From Gordonibacter pamelaeae (GTDB lineage Bacteria > Actinomycetota > Coriobacteriia > Coriobacteriales > Eggerthellaceae), in assembly GCF_042665095.1 (NCBI RefSeq), contig NZ_JBHTBV010000007.1: a DNA stretch of 64,000 bases; one strand, given 5' to 3'. Positions 52,421 through 60,448 of this stretch are shown piece after piece (the stretch's first letter is position 1; each line of letters starts with the position of its first letter). The notes under the pieces are model-generated. The model was given only the letters and a program-made list of their open reading frames with translations, was not told the origin of the DNA and searched no databases. The translations under genes were made by a program, and so were the position numbers.

Positions 52421-53245
52421 ATGTCTAGGGTGGCTTACGGGCAAAAGGGATACATCGGCGCCTCCATGAGCGCGAACGCGCGGGCGGCCTACGAGGCGGG
52501 GGAGATGCCCCGCTCGAAATGGACCAAGACGGCGATCCTCGGCGCCTTGAGGGGCTACTGCGATGAGATGGACCTGCTCTACGACCCCGCGGTCGAGTCC
52601 GAGACCAAGGCCGCGCTCTTCGACCGGTTCATCGCCTCCTCGTCCTGGCACCACACCGGCGCCTACGCCCGCGAGACGGAGTTCTTCGCCCTGGACGAGG
52701 CCGCCGTGGTCGGGGCGTTCCGCGAGCTCGGGCCCGAGGAGGCGGCCGAGCGCGACCGGATCCGGGCGCAGGCTGCGGCCCGGGTGCGGGAGGCGGAACG
52801 GCATCGGAGGGAAGCGGAATGCCTATTCGAGTACCGCTTCTCCTGCTCCCCATATAGCGCCATGGCGTACGAGGCGTTCCATCCCGAGCTGTGCGAGCGC
52901 CGCGTGAGCAAACACAGGAAGCAGGAGCTCGTCGTGTACCGGCTGCCGGACGGCAGCGAGCCGTCGGGCTATGCGGAGATGTCCGTCCCGGCGGACTATG
53001 CGGACAGCAGCCATGTGGTGCCGTCGGTTTTCATATCCGGCACGGGCGGGGATCGCGCGTGGCGCGATATCGACTTCGACGAGGCCGAGCGGAAATTCGC
53101 AGCGGCGGCGAGAAGGGCCGCGGCCTTTCGCGAGGGGAGACCGAAGCTCATGCAGGACGAGGCCAGGCGCGCTGCGATACGTGAGACTCGGCACCGCGTC
53201 TGCACCGCCCCCATTTTGAAGAGCATAAAGGAGATTCACAGGTGA
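52421..53245 (+). CDS. Hypothetical mobile-element protein
   Basis: A 274-residue charged protein diverging from the PIWI island. The N-terminus (YGQKGYIGASMSANARAAYEAGEMPRSKWTKTAI) is a pattern I associate with uncharacterised proteins of conjugative elements. Long helices rich in Arg/Ala/Glu follow, and a SYAEM-VP segment may bind a ligand. No catalytic motif. AAGGG lies 7 bases before the ATG. Confidence 0.6.
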   Translation: MSRVAYGQKGYIGASMSANARAAYEAGEMPRSKWTKTAILGALRGYCDEMDLLYDPAVESETKAALFDRFIASSSWHHTGAYARETEFFALDEAAVVGAFRELGPEEAAERDRIRAQAAARVREAERHRREAECLFEYRFSCSPYSAMAYEAFHPELCERRVSKHRKQELVVYRLPDGSEPSGYAEMSVPADYADSSHVVPSVFISGTGGDRAWRDIDFDEAERKFAAAARRAAAFREGRPKLMQDEARRAAIRETRHRVCTAPILKSIKEIHR

Positions 53246-53799
53246 CGGGGAAGAATGTCTATACGATGACGGCGATGACGAGGCGAGCGTTCGTGGGCCT
53301 CGCGGTCATGGCGGCGCAGGCCGGACTCGCGGGCTGCGTGAGGAACGGGGCGCCGGACGCCGGCTCCTCCGACGGCGGCGCCGGGAAGTCGGGCGATGCC
53401 GGCACCTCGTCGCCGTTCGCGCCGCAGCAGTCCGCCCAGGCGTCCGTGGACGGCATCTCGATCGACCGCGTGACGATCGAGGAAGGCACGGGGCCGGACG
53501 GCAAGCCGTTCCGCTACATCCGGGTTGCCTATACCTTCGAGAACGTCACGGACTCGGACGCTGTCGCACCCTATACCGACATCAACGCATACCAGGACGG
53601 GATCAAGCTCGACAGGTCCTACAAGGTGCAGGACCAGCGGGCGCAGAAGCAGATCGAGCCGGGCGGGAAATTGAAGTCGTTCACGGCGTTCGCCCCCGAT
53701 TCTGAGACGGTTCCGGTCACGGTCAAGGTGATGGCGCCCGGCGAGAAGGAGCCGAGGTCGGAGCGATGCTACTGCATCGTGAACCCGGGCCTGCAATAG
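53242..53799 (+). CDS. Lipoprotein with a DUF5067-like domain
   Basis: A 185-residue protein. The GTG at 53242 overlaps the previous stop and has AAAGGAG before it. The signal ends in a lipobox (LAGC) and contains TRRAFVG, so Tat export is possible. After a Ser/Gly/Asp linker a beta-sandwich domain (RVTIEEGTGPDGKPFRYIRVAYTFENVT, then QIEPGGKLKS) resembles DUF5067/DUF4352-type extracellular domains common in Gram-positive lipoproteins. Confidence 0.75.
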   Translation: MTGKNVYTMTAMTRRAFVGLAVMAAQAGLAGCVRNGAPDAGSSDGGAGKSGDAGTSSPFAPQQSAQASVDGISIDRVTIEEGTGPDGKPFRYIRVAYTFENVTDSDAVAPYTDINAYQDGIKLDRSYKVQDQRAQKQIEPGGKLKSFTAFAPDSETVPVTVKVMAPGEKEPRSERCYCIVNPGLQ

Positions 53800-53808
53800 G
53801 CCGTCCCG

Positions 53809-53875
53809 CTCGCACGTCCACACATATATATATGCGCGTCTATGCGTTTACGTACATGCGCATATGGGTAGACTC
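53809..53875 (+). repeat. Alternating pyrimidine-purine block 6, with promoter core
   Basis: Includes CACATATATATATGCGCG and ends with TTTACG (53847-53852), 16 bases, TAGACT (53869-53874), preceded by TGGG. The next start codon is 39 bases on. Confidence 0.75.
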
Positions 53876-53912
53876 ACATCGAGTAGAGACGAAACGGGAG
53901 GGGATGGTCCGC

Positions 53913-54335
53913 ATGGCGCCGTTCATCAGTGAAAATATCGACCTGGTTCCTTGCATGGCCATGGCATTCAACGCGGCGATTGCGACCATGGGTTTTCTGA
54001 AAATGGTTGCATGGACCGAGCACGGCATGTCGTCGAGGATGTCCAGATACATCGACAGGTTCGGCAAGATGGGCATCGACCGCGAGATTTTGGAGGTCTA
54101 TGCGCGATCGTATCTCGACGAGTCGCGCAACGCGCTCATCTGCTGGATCGTTGGCCTCGCCATCACTATGGCTGTGGGGATTGTCATCTGGGCCCACGAC
54201 GTCGGCGCGGCAGTCCTCCTGACATCCGTGGTCGCGGCGGCGGTATCGATCAGGTGCATCGTCATGGCAGTGAGGGATGTGGCGGATATCCGCGACGTCC
54301 TGGCCGAAACCGACCTAGGCACCCCGACCGCGTGA
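53913..54335 (+). CDS. Small membrane protein
   Basis: A 140-residue protein. GGGAGGGG lies 9 bases before the ATG at 53913; an ATG at 53904 abuts the ribosome site and is rejected. An N-terminal helix, a charged middle (SSRMSRYIDRFGKMGIDREILEVYARSY) and two C-terminal helices (ICWIVGLAITMAVGIVIW, AAVLLTSVVAAAVSI) are predicted. The family is unknown. It is driven by block 6. Confidence 0.6.
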   Translation: MAPFISENIDLVPCMAMAFNAAIATMGFLKMVAWTEHGMSSRMSRYIDRFGKMGIDREILEVYARSYLDESRNALICWIVGLAITMAVGIVIWAHDVGAAVLLTSVVAAAVSIRCIVMAVRDVADIRDVLAETDLGTPTA

Positions 54336-54389
54336 TTTGCCCTGGCATCCAATCAATAGGGACAAGCAGATATTCAGAAGGGACTCGAT

Positions 54390-55068
54390 ATGGGTATGCA
54401 AAGCTATATGGCGACGGTATTTGTCGGCGAGCGTGAGATTGGCGGGCCTTTTGTAAACGGTGATTTTCGTTCAAGCCTGAACTTCGCGAGGCGAGAGCTT
54501 CGCGGATACCTGCGCCTGGCTGAGAGTATCTGACGGCAGGAAGTCATGGGTGGTCGCCGTCATGGCCTTCGTTGTGTAACCGCCCCGGCGCTTGATTTTG
54601 GCATCCTTACCGAGACGAAGGATAGCGAGACCGCCACCGTGGAGTCCAGCTTTACCGTGACGTCGGCCTACACGGCCGAGGATTTCGTATCGGATACGCG
54701 AAGCTCGTTTCTTGCCTGCGTCACCGAAGATTTAGGCGAGCAGGTCGCATCGGAGGCTGCAAGTCTCGTCGATGGTCAAATCGCGTCGATGTCGTGGTAT
54801 AGGCGCTTCGAGATATGGAACGACCTCGCATCCTACGACATATGCGGCGTTGCGAACGCCGATCATCTCATCGACGGGCTCGAGGAGCTTTCCGTCGCGC
54901 TCGCCGATGGCCGCGCGTTCGACGCAAACGGTGGAAACCCCGTCTTCCATGCTTTTCACCGGGCCGAGCGGCAAAGTGGCGACAGAGAGTTACCTGTGCC
55001 TGCCAGACGTACTCATCGACATCATTGAGACAGGGGCTTCGGGCAACCGGAGCTCTTTTCTAATATGA
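54390..55068 (+). pseudogene. Degraded gene with several frameshifts
   Basis: Protein-like pieces occur in successive frames. MGMQSYMATVFVGEREIGG to LRLAESI stops at 54531. A one-base shift continues it as DGRKSWVVAVMAFVV. Another frame carries CVTAPALDFGILTETKDSETATVESSFTV to DANGGNPVF (to about 54950). A third shift gives MLFTGPSGKVATESYLCLPDVLIDIIETG to 55068. At least three lesions in 680 bases argue for decay rather than sequencing error. The original protein may have been around 225 residues. The family is not recognised. Confidence 0.55.
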
Positions 55069-55105
55069 GTCGGCACCTCCACGGTACCGGCCCAATAACG
55101 ACTGC

Positions 55106-55534
55106 CTACATATCCCAGATCTCGCTCAGCCGCTCATCGTCCGCGGCCTCCTCCTCGAAGCGGAACTCGTAGGGGATGGCCAACCTGGTGAGCTCAAAGG
55201 CCACCTTTCTGGTCATGGCGTTCGAGATCCGCGCCGCGCGCGCATCCTCCGCGGCTAAGTCCTGCTCGCGGAAGTAGGGGAGCGGGTAGGGGTTGCCGTC
55301 CGTCTCATCGACAATCTTCTCCACCAGGCACCCGACCTCGCGCTCTTGGATTTCCGCCAGATTCTCGAGGTACTTCCATGCCACGGCAGTGGCGCGGGCT
55401 CGCGGCAGGCGCGGGCTTTCCCAGTTCTTGATGGTCTTCACGTCGACGCCCGCTGCCTCCGCGACGTCGGACTGGTAGAGCCCCAGGCTCTCGCGCAGCA
55501 CCTTGAAGCCCGCCTTGGTGTGGATGGTCTGCAT
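55106..55534 (-). CDS. XRE-type helix-turn-helix protein
   Basis: A 142-residue protein starting at the ATG at 55534 with AAAGGA before it. FKVLRESLGLYQSDVAEAAGVDVKTIKNWES (about 9-40) is a Cro/C1-type helix-turn-helix. The C-terminal part is helical and acidic. It follows a 208-residue unknown gene by 15 bases, an arrangement seen in toxin-antitoxin pairs, but neither partner shows a known toxin fold. Confidence 0.7.
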   Translation of the reverse strand: MQTIHTKAGFKVLRESLGLYQSDVAEAAGVDVKTIKNWESPRLPRARATAVAWKYLENLAEIQEREVGCLVEKIVDETDGNPYPLPYFREQDLAAEDARAARISNAMTRKVAFELTRLAIPYEFRFEEEAADDERLSEIWDM

Positions 55535-55549
55535 ATCCGTTCCTTTCAT

Positions 55550-56176
55550 CTAGATTCTCTTCTCGAAGAGCCCGTGATAGACCTCATCGATCTCGTCCTG
55601 GTATTCGCACAGGAATTCGCAGCGTCCGACCACGAGTGCGACGAAAAGCTCGTCGACGGTGGCAATGCCGTAATCGTGGAACCCCGCGGGAAGGTAGAGC
55701 GTCCCGTTGTAGGGCGCATGTCCGACCCGGTAGCAAGAGAAGTCCCCGAAGGCCGATCCCTCCACGCGGTACAGGCTGTAGTAGTCCCCGGCACGCTTCG
55801 CAGCGTCGATCGCCTCCGTGTGGCCGGCGATATGGCGGATGATCTTCCCGTCCGCACGGTTCGCGGCCGCCTCGCGCGCGAGCGTGCGCAGCTCGGGCAT
55901 GCGGTCGAGCGGGTCGACGGTGTGGACCGTATCCATGTGTTCCGTGAACCCCTCGCCGTCGCGCGTGATTTCGCTCACTGTGGCGACGAACCGGGCGAAA
56001 CCGCGCTGGCAGACCCCGACCCTGGAGGCCGCCGAGACCTTATGCGCCGCACGCAGTGCCTCCTCCCGGCTGTCTCCCTCGTAATGCAGCTCCGACGAAT
56101 GGAGCGGCCGCACGTCGATATCCTCGGTTCCCGTGAACAGCATCTCGCGCGATTCCGTCACGAAGATCGTTTCCAT
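55550..56176 (-). CDS. Hypothetical protein upstream of the XRE gene
   Basis: A 208-residue protein. The ATG at 56176 has GGGAGGA 5 bases before it, and the longer frame upstream is non-coding. It has a mixed fold with a conserved-looking ending (YNGTLYLPAGFHDYGIATVDELF, then CEYQDEIDEVYHGLFEKR). The family is not recognised. It may form a unit with the XRE regulator. Confidence 0.6.
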   Translation of the reverse strand: METIFVTESREMLFTGTEDIDVRPLHSSELHYEGDSREEALRAAHKVSAASRVGVCQRGFARFVATVSEITRDGEGFTEHMDTVHTVDPLDRMPELRTLAREAAANRADGKIIRHIAGHTEAIDAAKRAGDYYSLYRVEGSAFGDFSCYRVGHAPYNGTLYLPAGFHDYGIATVDELFVALVVGRCEFLCEYQDEIDEVYHGLFEKRI

Positions 56177-56299
56177 ATAGTCCTCCCATATGCGCACCGG
56201 GCGGCCCCATACCGCCTGCTCTACCTCTCTTGTACCCCCTGAGGGGAAACGTAAACGCACGCCGCGGAAAAATCGCCGGACCGGGTTCGGGAAAAGGAC

Positions 56300-56317
56300 G
56301 GGGCCGAAAACGGCCCC
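56300..56317 (-). terminator. Terminator of the HTH gene
   Basis: GGGGCCG and CGGCCCC enclose AAAA. On the minus strand it is followed by GTCCTTTT. It lies between the end of the minus-strand HTH gene (56448) and the next minus-strand gene. The rest of 56177-56447 shows nothing else. Confidence 0.65.
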
Positions 56318-56447
56318 TGTCTTGAAATCTGGATATGGAATCAATCAATCATCGCCATGTCGAACGCTTATATGCGAACTCGGAATCGATCATCGCTGCG
56401 CAGTCCCTCCGAGGGCGGGGCCGTCGTGCTATCTGGCGGAACTAGCC

Positions 56448-57206
56448 TTATTTACCCGCCGTCGGGCGTAGCGCCAACAGGTCATTCCTGATCTCATCGA
56501 GCAGCTTCCTGCACTTGAGCTCCGCGGCCTCCATCGGGCTGACGCATCCATCCTCATGCGGGTCGAAAATCATATCCGGGTCTGGCAGCCATTTGCCGTC
56601 GTCCTCGCCGAAGGCGGTCTCGGTCATGATGTCGCAGAGGCCCAGGAGCCTGACGAAGATATCGCTCTCCCCGACATATGGGGTCGCGCGTCGGCACGCG
56701 CGGAGGTACACGTCGAGCGTCTGGAGGAACAGGTCCTCGGTGCCGATCTCCCAGGGAGGACGGGACTTATCGTCTTCCGGGTTCACCTTGATGTCGTGCA
56801 GAATCGAGTCCGGCACGCAGCGCAGGTCTGTAGTCGGCCAGACGAAATGATCGGTCTCCTCGCACAGGTCGAGGAAGTCGTAGGCCTGGTTCCATAGCAC
56901 GCAGAGCACATCCAGCTGGTTTTCGGTGAGTTTTTCGTCCATGGTCCTATCTCCTGATTCTATGAGGAGGTCGGCGACGTCGATGTGCGCCCAGCAGGCG
57001 ATATCCTCGACCTTCTCGAAGTCGCTCGGCGCATGCGCGCCGCGCCGCCGCCGCCAGTCCTTGATCGATGAGATCGAGACGTGCATCGCGCCCGCGAGCT
57101 CCCGCATCCTGGCGGCGCCTTTGGCGCCGTGTCCCAGCAGCGAATCGAACACGGCGGGGGAGAACGCGAACGTCCCGTCGCCAATCCTGTAGGTGTCTTT
57201 CCGCAT
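56448..57206 (-). CDS. Helix-turn-helix protein with acidic helical domain
   Basis: A 252-residue protein. KGAARMRELAGAMHVSISSIKDWRRRRGAHAPSDFEKVEDIACWAHIDVADLL (about 29-80) reads as an XRE-like DNA-binding domain. The remainder is an acidic helical domain with several aromatic residues (DLCEETDHFVWP, EDLFLQTLDVYLRACR). An in-frame TTG at 57227 is an alternative start. It is probably a regulator of the element; the target is unknown. Confidence 0.65.
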   Translation of the reverse strand: MRKDTYRIGDGTFAFSPAVFDSLLGHGAKGAARMRELAGAMHVSISSIKDWRRRRGAHAPSDFEKVEDIACWAHIDVADLLIESGDRTMDEKLTENQLDVLCVLWNQAYDFLDLCEETDHFVWPTTDLRCVPDSILHDIKVNPEDDKSRPPWEIGTEDLFLQTLDVYLRACRRATPYVGESDIFVRLLGLCDIMTETAFGEDDGKWLPDPDMIFDPHEDGCVSPMEAAELKCRKLLDEIRNDLLALRPTAGK

Positions 57207-57287
57207 TGCGGCATCTCTCTTTCTCAATCCTTGCCGACAATGTTATCTGTGGCGCGGCCGTCTACGGAGACGAACCTGGACGGACCT

Positions 57288-57557
57288 CTACCCGTCCGGC
57301 TTCACGGAGAACCACAGACCGTCGTCGCAGATCAGCCCGCGCGCGACACATCGACCGCCGACGTCCACTAGGACGCCGGTCACGGTGGCGTCCGCCTTGC
57401 CGAACATGCTGGGGCAGGGCAGCGTCGCGCCGACCCTGGCGATCTCGAAGCGCCGCCCGTCGCACACGATTGCCCTCGGGGTGTTGAGCCCGCACTTTCG
57501 GTCGGTCTCGACCGCTATGGGGACGACCTTGGCGTCGAACCTGCTGCATCCGCCCAC
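57288..57557 (-). CDS. Small hypothetical protein
   Basis: An 89-residue beta-rich protein from the GTG at 57557, with GGAGG about 8 bases before it. Cysteines recur (CSRF, CGLN, VCDGRR, LPCPS, RCVARGLICDDG), so metal binding is possible. It lies between two helical genes on the same strand. The family is unknown. Confidence 0.55.
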   Translation of the reverse strand: MGGCSRFDAKVVPIAVETDRKCGLNTPRAIVCDGRRFEIARVGATLPCPSMFGKADATVTGVLVDVGGRCVARGLICDDGLWFSVKPDG

Positions 57558-57579
57558 GTGCCGGACCTCCCTCCCGCTC

Positions 57580-57606
57580 GGTATCGCGCGCCACGCGCGC
57601 GATACC
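57580..57606 (-). terminator. Hairpin upstream of the small hypothetical gene
   Basis: GGTATCGCGCG (57580-57590) and its complement (57596-57606) form an 11-base-pair stem between the 57718 stop and the GTG at 57557. No T run. It could be a weak terminator or leader structure. Confidence 0.45.
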
Positions 57607-57717
57607 CCCGCCGTCTCCCACCCTGGATACCGCCCTGCGATCCCAACGGGGAGGGCATCCGGGGCGGTACCGCCCGCGCTGCGGTCTCACCGCGCAGCAG
57701 GCGGCCTATGGCCATGC

Positions 57718-58422
57718 CTATTCGGCCGACCCGATGCGGTTGCCGTTCGTGTAGTCGGAATAGGCCCGCTCCCAAGCGTCCTGCACGCGGTGGGAGTCGC
57801 ATATCTTGCAGAAGATACCCGTCTTGGGCGAGCCGTCGCGCAGCATGAACGTGATGAAGCAGAAGTCTCCGATATCGGGATCCTCGTTCATCATCATGGC
57901 GCCGCAGGTGTCCAGCACCTCGCGGTTGTCCTCCTGCGACCCGCCGAGGATATCGATCGTGCAGGTGGCCGTATCCGACGGTCCGACGAGGCCATCCGGC
58001 ACCGCCAGCAGTGCATCCGGGTCGGTTCCGTCGATCTCCCCAAGGATGCGCGTCTCGAACGTCGAGTTTGCCGCGCGCAGGCGTCCGAGTGCGTCCGCGT
58101 ATGCGATCGACGAGACGAGGCGTTCGAGCTCCCTGGCGGCAGCCTCGGCGCTGTCCGCATATCCCCGCGGGTCCTTTTCCATGAGCGCGTCGGCGAGCAT
58201 GGCGACGGCCGCCTCGGCAACCCTGCCGGACTTGCCCATGTCGTCGGCGCACTCGCCGGCGAGTGCCGACAGCGCGCTCGAGTAGAAGGGGATGTCGCTG
58301 CGGCGTCCGAACCTCTCGGCCACGCGCCCGCAGGACTCCCTCCATCGTTCCATCAGCGCGAGCCTCAGGTTCGCCGTCTCATCGTGCTCGATGGGCGACA
58401 CCGTGTCGTGATCCGTAGCCAT
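57718..58422 (-). CDS. Hypothetical protein
   Basis: A 234-residue acidic helical protein. GGAAGG sits 8 bases before the ATG at 58422; earlier in-frame ATGs overlap the ribosome site. The N-terminal two thirds are Ala-rich helices. The C-terminal part holds FCKICDSHRVQDAWERAYSDY, where CxxCxxH could bind a metal. The family is unknown. Confidence 0.6.
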   Translation of the reverse strand: MATDHDTVSPIEHDETANLRLALMERWRESCGRVAERFGRRSDIPFYSSALSALAGECADDMGKSGRVAEAAVAMLADALMEKDPRGYADSAEAAARELERLVSSIAYADALGRLRAANSTFETRILGEIDGTDPDALLAVPDGLVGPSDTATCTIDILGGSQEDNREVLDTCGAMMMNEDPDIGDFCFITFMLRDGSPKTGIFCKICDSHRVQDAWERAYSDYTNGNRIGSAE

Positions 58423-58639
58423 GTCCATATCCTTCCGTTTCCGTTCCATCCCGCTCCCACGGCTTCCCTAGAGAGCCGTTTACCCCGAATCGCCCCCGCT
58501 CATGCCCGCTAAATTGAGATCGGGGCGGAAGGCCGCCTGTCCGTATCTTCCCGTCCGCATCGGAATCGGCTGTTTCCGATGCGCCCGAACGGGGTATCAA
58601 CTGGTAATACCGAATGAACGACTTGGGCAAGGAGCAGCC

Positions 58640-59071
58640 ATGTATACGGACGATGACGAGATCGGGCGCGCCGTCGCTGCCGATCTGGAGGAATGCTGGC
58701 AGGGCGAGGGTTGGTACCGAATCTGCTTCACCGATGGGATGGGATCGTATCCGGCCACATGGTATGGAACCGAAGCGGACCTTGCCGACGACCTTCGCGG
58801 TGCCTACGGGGATGCCGGCGAGATCCATCTGCCCTACGCCGAGATCTCTGTGATCGATCAGGAGGTTGAGAAGGTCTGGCAGGGCGAGGGATGGTATCGG
58901 GTGACGGGCGGCGACGGCGAGAAATGGGAGCCGGACTTCTACGTTACACGCGAATGCCTGGTCGCCGCACTGCGCGACGCCTACGACGAGGCATCCTTCA
59001 GCGGCGCCATATGCGTCCCACGTGTAGAGCCGGCCCCGGATCCTAACCGGCGCCGAACGCACGCCTTCTGA
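58640..59071 (+). CDS. Protein with two tandem WQGEGWYR repeats
   Basis: A 143-residue protein with AAGGAGCAGCC before the ATG. EECWQGEGWYRICFTDG (about 17-33) and EKVWQGEGWYRVTGGDG (about 80-96) start two related halves of about 60 residues, each followed by an LxxDLRxAYxDA-type helix. This is an internal duplication of a small domain of unknown function. It faces a divergent gene across 217 bases. Confidence 0.65.
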   Translation: MYTDDDEIGRAVAADLEECWQGEGWYRICFTDGMGSYPATWYGTEADLADDLRGAYGDAGEIHLPYAEISVIDQEVEKVWQGEGWYRVTGGDGEKWEPDFYVTRECLVAALRDAYDEASFSGAICVPRVEPAPDPNRRRTHAF

Positions 59072-59122
59072 ACCGCCCCGTGATTCAAACTGGGCGAGAA
59101 CCGAACCGGAGGAATCGCTACG

Positions 59123-59185
59123 CGTTTCCCACAACCGGCTGCCTACGGGACGTATGGGGTCCCTCCGGTCATCCGGCCATGGAAA
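59123..59185 (+). repeat. Direct repeat copy A (63 nt)
   Basis: It matches 59832-59894 at 58 of 63 positions. It contains two short dyads, GGGAC/GTCCC and CCGG/CCGG. The copy lies just upstream of block 7 and the ssb gene. Confidence 0.85.
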
Positions 59186-59211
59186 ACGCCGGGCTCCGGT
59201 GCCAGCCCAAT

Positions 59212-59272
59212 ACGTAGCCGCACAAACGCACATCTATGCGCTTACGCATCTGAGCATCTGGGTACATACATG
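59212..59272 (+). repeat. Alternating pyrimidine-purine block 7, with promoter core
   Basis: ACAAACGCACATCTATGCG leads into CTTACG (59241-59246), 16 bases, TACATA (59263-59268), preceded by CTGGG. A GGGGGG/CCCCCC hairpin and then the ssb ribosome site follow; the start codon is 58 bases after the -10. Confidence 0.78.
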
Positions 59273-59325
59273 GCGACGAAGGCGGGGGGATCGGCCCCCC
59301 GTCGGAACCGAAAGGATAGAAGCCA

Positions 59326-59751
59326 ATGAGCATCAACCGAGTCAACATCACCGGAAACCTCACCCGCGATCCCGAGCTCCGCGCCACCGCGGCCGGCACC
59401 CAGGTGCTCTCGTTCGGCATCGCCGTCAACGATCGCCGAAAGAACCCGCAGACCGGCGAGTGGGAGGACTATCCCAATTACATCGACTGTACCATGTTCG
59501 GCACCCGCGCCGAGGCTGTCGGCCGCTATATCTCCAAGGGGAGCAAGGTCGCGATCGAGGGCAAGCTGCGCTATAGCTCCTGGGAGCGCGACGGCCAGAA
59601 GCGCAGCAAGCTCGAGGTCATCGTCGACGAGATCGAGTTCATGAACTCCCGCCCTGCCGCGTCTCCTGCTGCCGCGGTTGATGGTGGACAGCAGTATGCG
59701 GTCCCCGAGGCTCCCGCCGTCGAGGTTGCGGACGAGGACATCCCGTTCTAG
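59326..59751 (+). CDS. ssb: Single-stranded DNA-binding protein
   Basis: A 141-residue SSB. The OB fold (about 1-105: MSINRVNITGNLTRDPELRAT, then YIDCTMFGTRAEAVGRYISKGSKVAIEGKL) is followed by an Ala/Pro linker and the acidic DEDIPF tail that docks replication and repair proteins. It is a second SSB on the element beside the tail-less one at 34351. It is preceded by promoter block 7. Confidence 0.95.
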   Translation: MSINRVNITGNLTRDPELRATAAGTQVLSFGIAVNDRRKNPQTGEWEDYPNYIDCTMFGTRAEAVGRYISKGSKVAIEGKLRYSSWERDGQKRSKLEVIVDEIEFMNSRPAASPAAAVDGGQQYAVPEAPAVEVADEDIPF

Positions 59752-59782
59752 CCGACCCGTACAACCCCATACTCAAGTGATC

Positions 59783-59809
59783 GCCCCACCGGAGACGGCG
59801 GGGCTTTTT
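59783..59809 (+). terminator. Rho-independent terminator of ssb
   Basis: The stem of GCCCC-A-CCG and CGG-C-GGGGC has one mismatch and a GAGA loop, followed by TTTTT (59805-59809), 32 bases after the stop. Confidence 0.88.
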
Positions 59810-59831
59810 CATGCCGTAGCCCGTCTCCACA

Positions 59832-59894
59832 CGTTTCCCACACCCGGCTGCCTATGGGACGGATGGGGTCCCGCCGGTCATCCGGCCATGGAAA
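59832..59894 (+). repeat. Direct repeat copy B (63 nt)
   Basis: The second copy of the repeat at 59123-59185, with five substitutions, again placed just upstream of an alternating block (block 8). The order of direct repeat, alternating block, hairpin and gene is repeated. Confidence 0.85.
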
Positions 59895-59954
59895 TCGCAG
59901 GCCAGGGGCCTGCCGACCGGTGTCCGGGCGGCCCGCTGGGCAAATTATCGAATT

Positions 59955-60022
59955 ACGCAGACGCATACGTGCGCATTTACGTGCTTGTGCGTTTACGCAT
60001 GTGCGCAGCTGGGTACATACAT
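59955..60022 (+). repeat. Alternating pyrimidine-purine block 8, with promoter core
   Basis: ACGCATACGTGCGCATTTACGTGCTTGTGCG-type sequence ends in TTTACG (59992-59997), 16 bases, TACATA (60014-60019), preceded by CTGGG. The next start codon is 69 bases on. Confidence 0.8.
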
Positions 60023-60087
60023 ACCAGCGGCAAGGGAGGCCGCGACCGCGTCGGCGCGGGATCGCCGAATATCGGAAGGAGGCCGTC

Positions 60088-60360
60088 ATGGCCGGTTGCA
60101 AGAGGGAAGTAATGGAGCCGAGCGGAAGGGAGAAGGTCGCCGCCGCCGCCGCGCTGGTCGCGGGGCTCGTCGGGATGTGGTTCATGCTCGCATACAGCTA
60201 TGTCTACATCAACTGCGCCGTGTTCCCGGTGGCGGGCGCGCTCATCGCGTACGCCTACGACGTGGCGGAGAGGACGGTGGCGGCACGGAAGGAGTGCTGC
60301 CGCAAGGTCGAAACGCGCCGCGCGTATCGCGCCGCGAGGGCGTCGGAATACGGCGCATAG
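60088..60360 (+). CDS. Small two-helix membrane protein
   Basis: A 90-residue protein, GGAAGGAGGCCGTC before the ATG. Two membrane helices (about 15-35 and 38-56) are followed by a basic cytoplasmic tail (RTVAARKECCRKVETRRAYR). The family is unknown. It sits directly before block 9 and parA. Confidence 0.65.
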   Translation: MAGCKREVMEPSGREKVAAAAALVAGLVGMWFMLAYSYVYINCAVFPVAGALIAYAYDVAERTVAARKECCRKVETRRAYRAARASEYGA

Positions 60361-60383
60361 CGGCGCCGGCGGGCAAGAATAAG

Positions 60384-60448
60384 TAAACGCGCATCCGCAC
60401 AGGTATGCAGATGTGCGTTTACGCATCCGCATAACTGGGTACATATAT
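60384..60448 (+). repeat. Alternating pyrimidine-purine block 9, with promoter core
   Basis: GCGCATCCGCAC to GCAGATGTGCG leads into TTTACG (60418-60423), 16 bases, TACATA (60440-60445), preceded by CTGGG. A GGCAGGGC-type hairpin follows near 60454-60478, and parA starts 146 bases after the -10. Confidence 0.78.

Noticed and set aside
55106..56176. A confident toxin-antitoxin call for the XRE gene and its neighbour
   Set aside because: The layout fits, but the 208-residue partner shows no known toxin motif, so only a possibility is stated.
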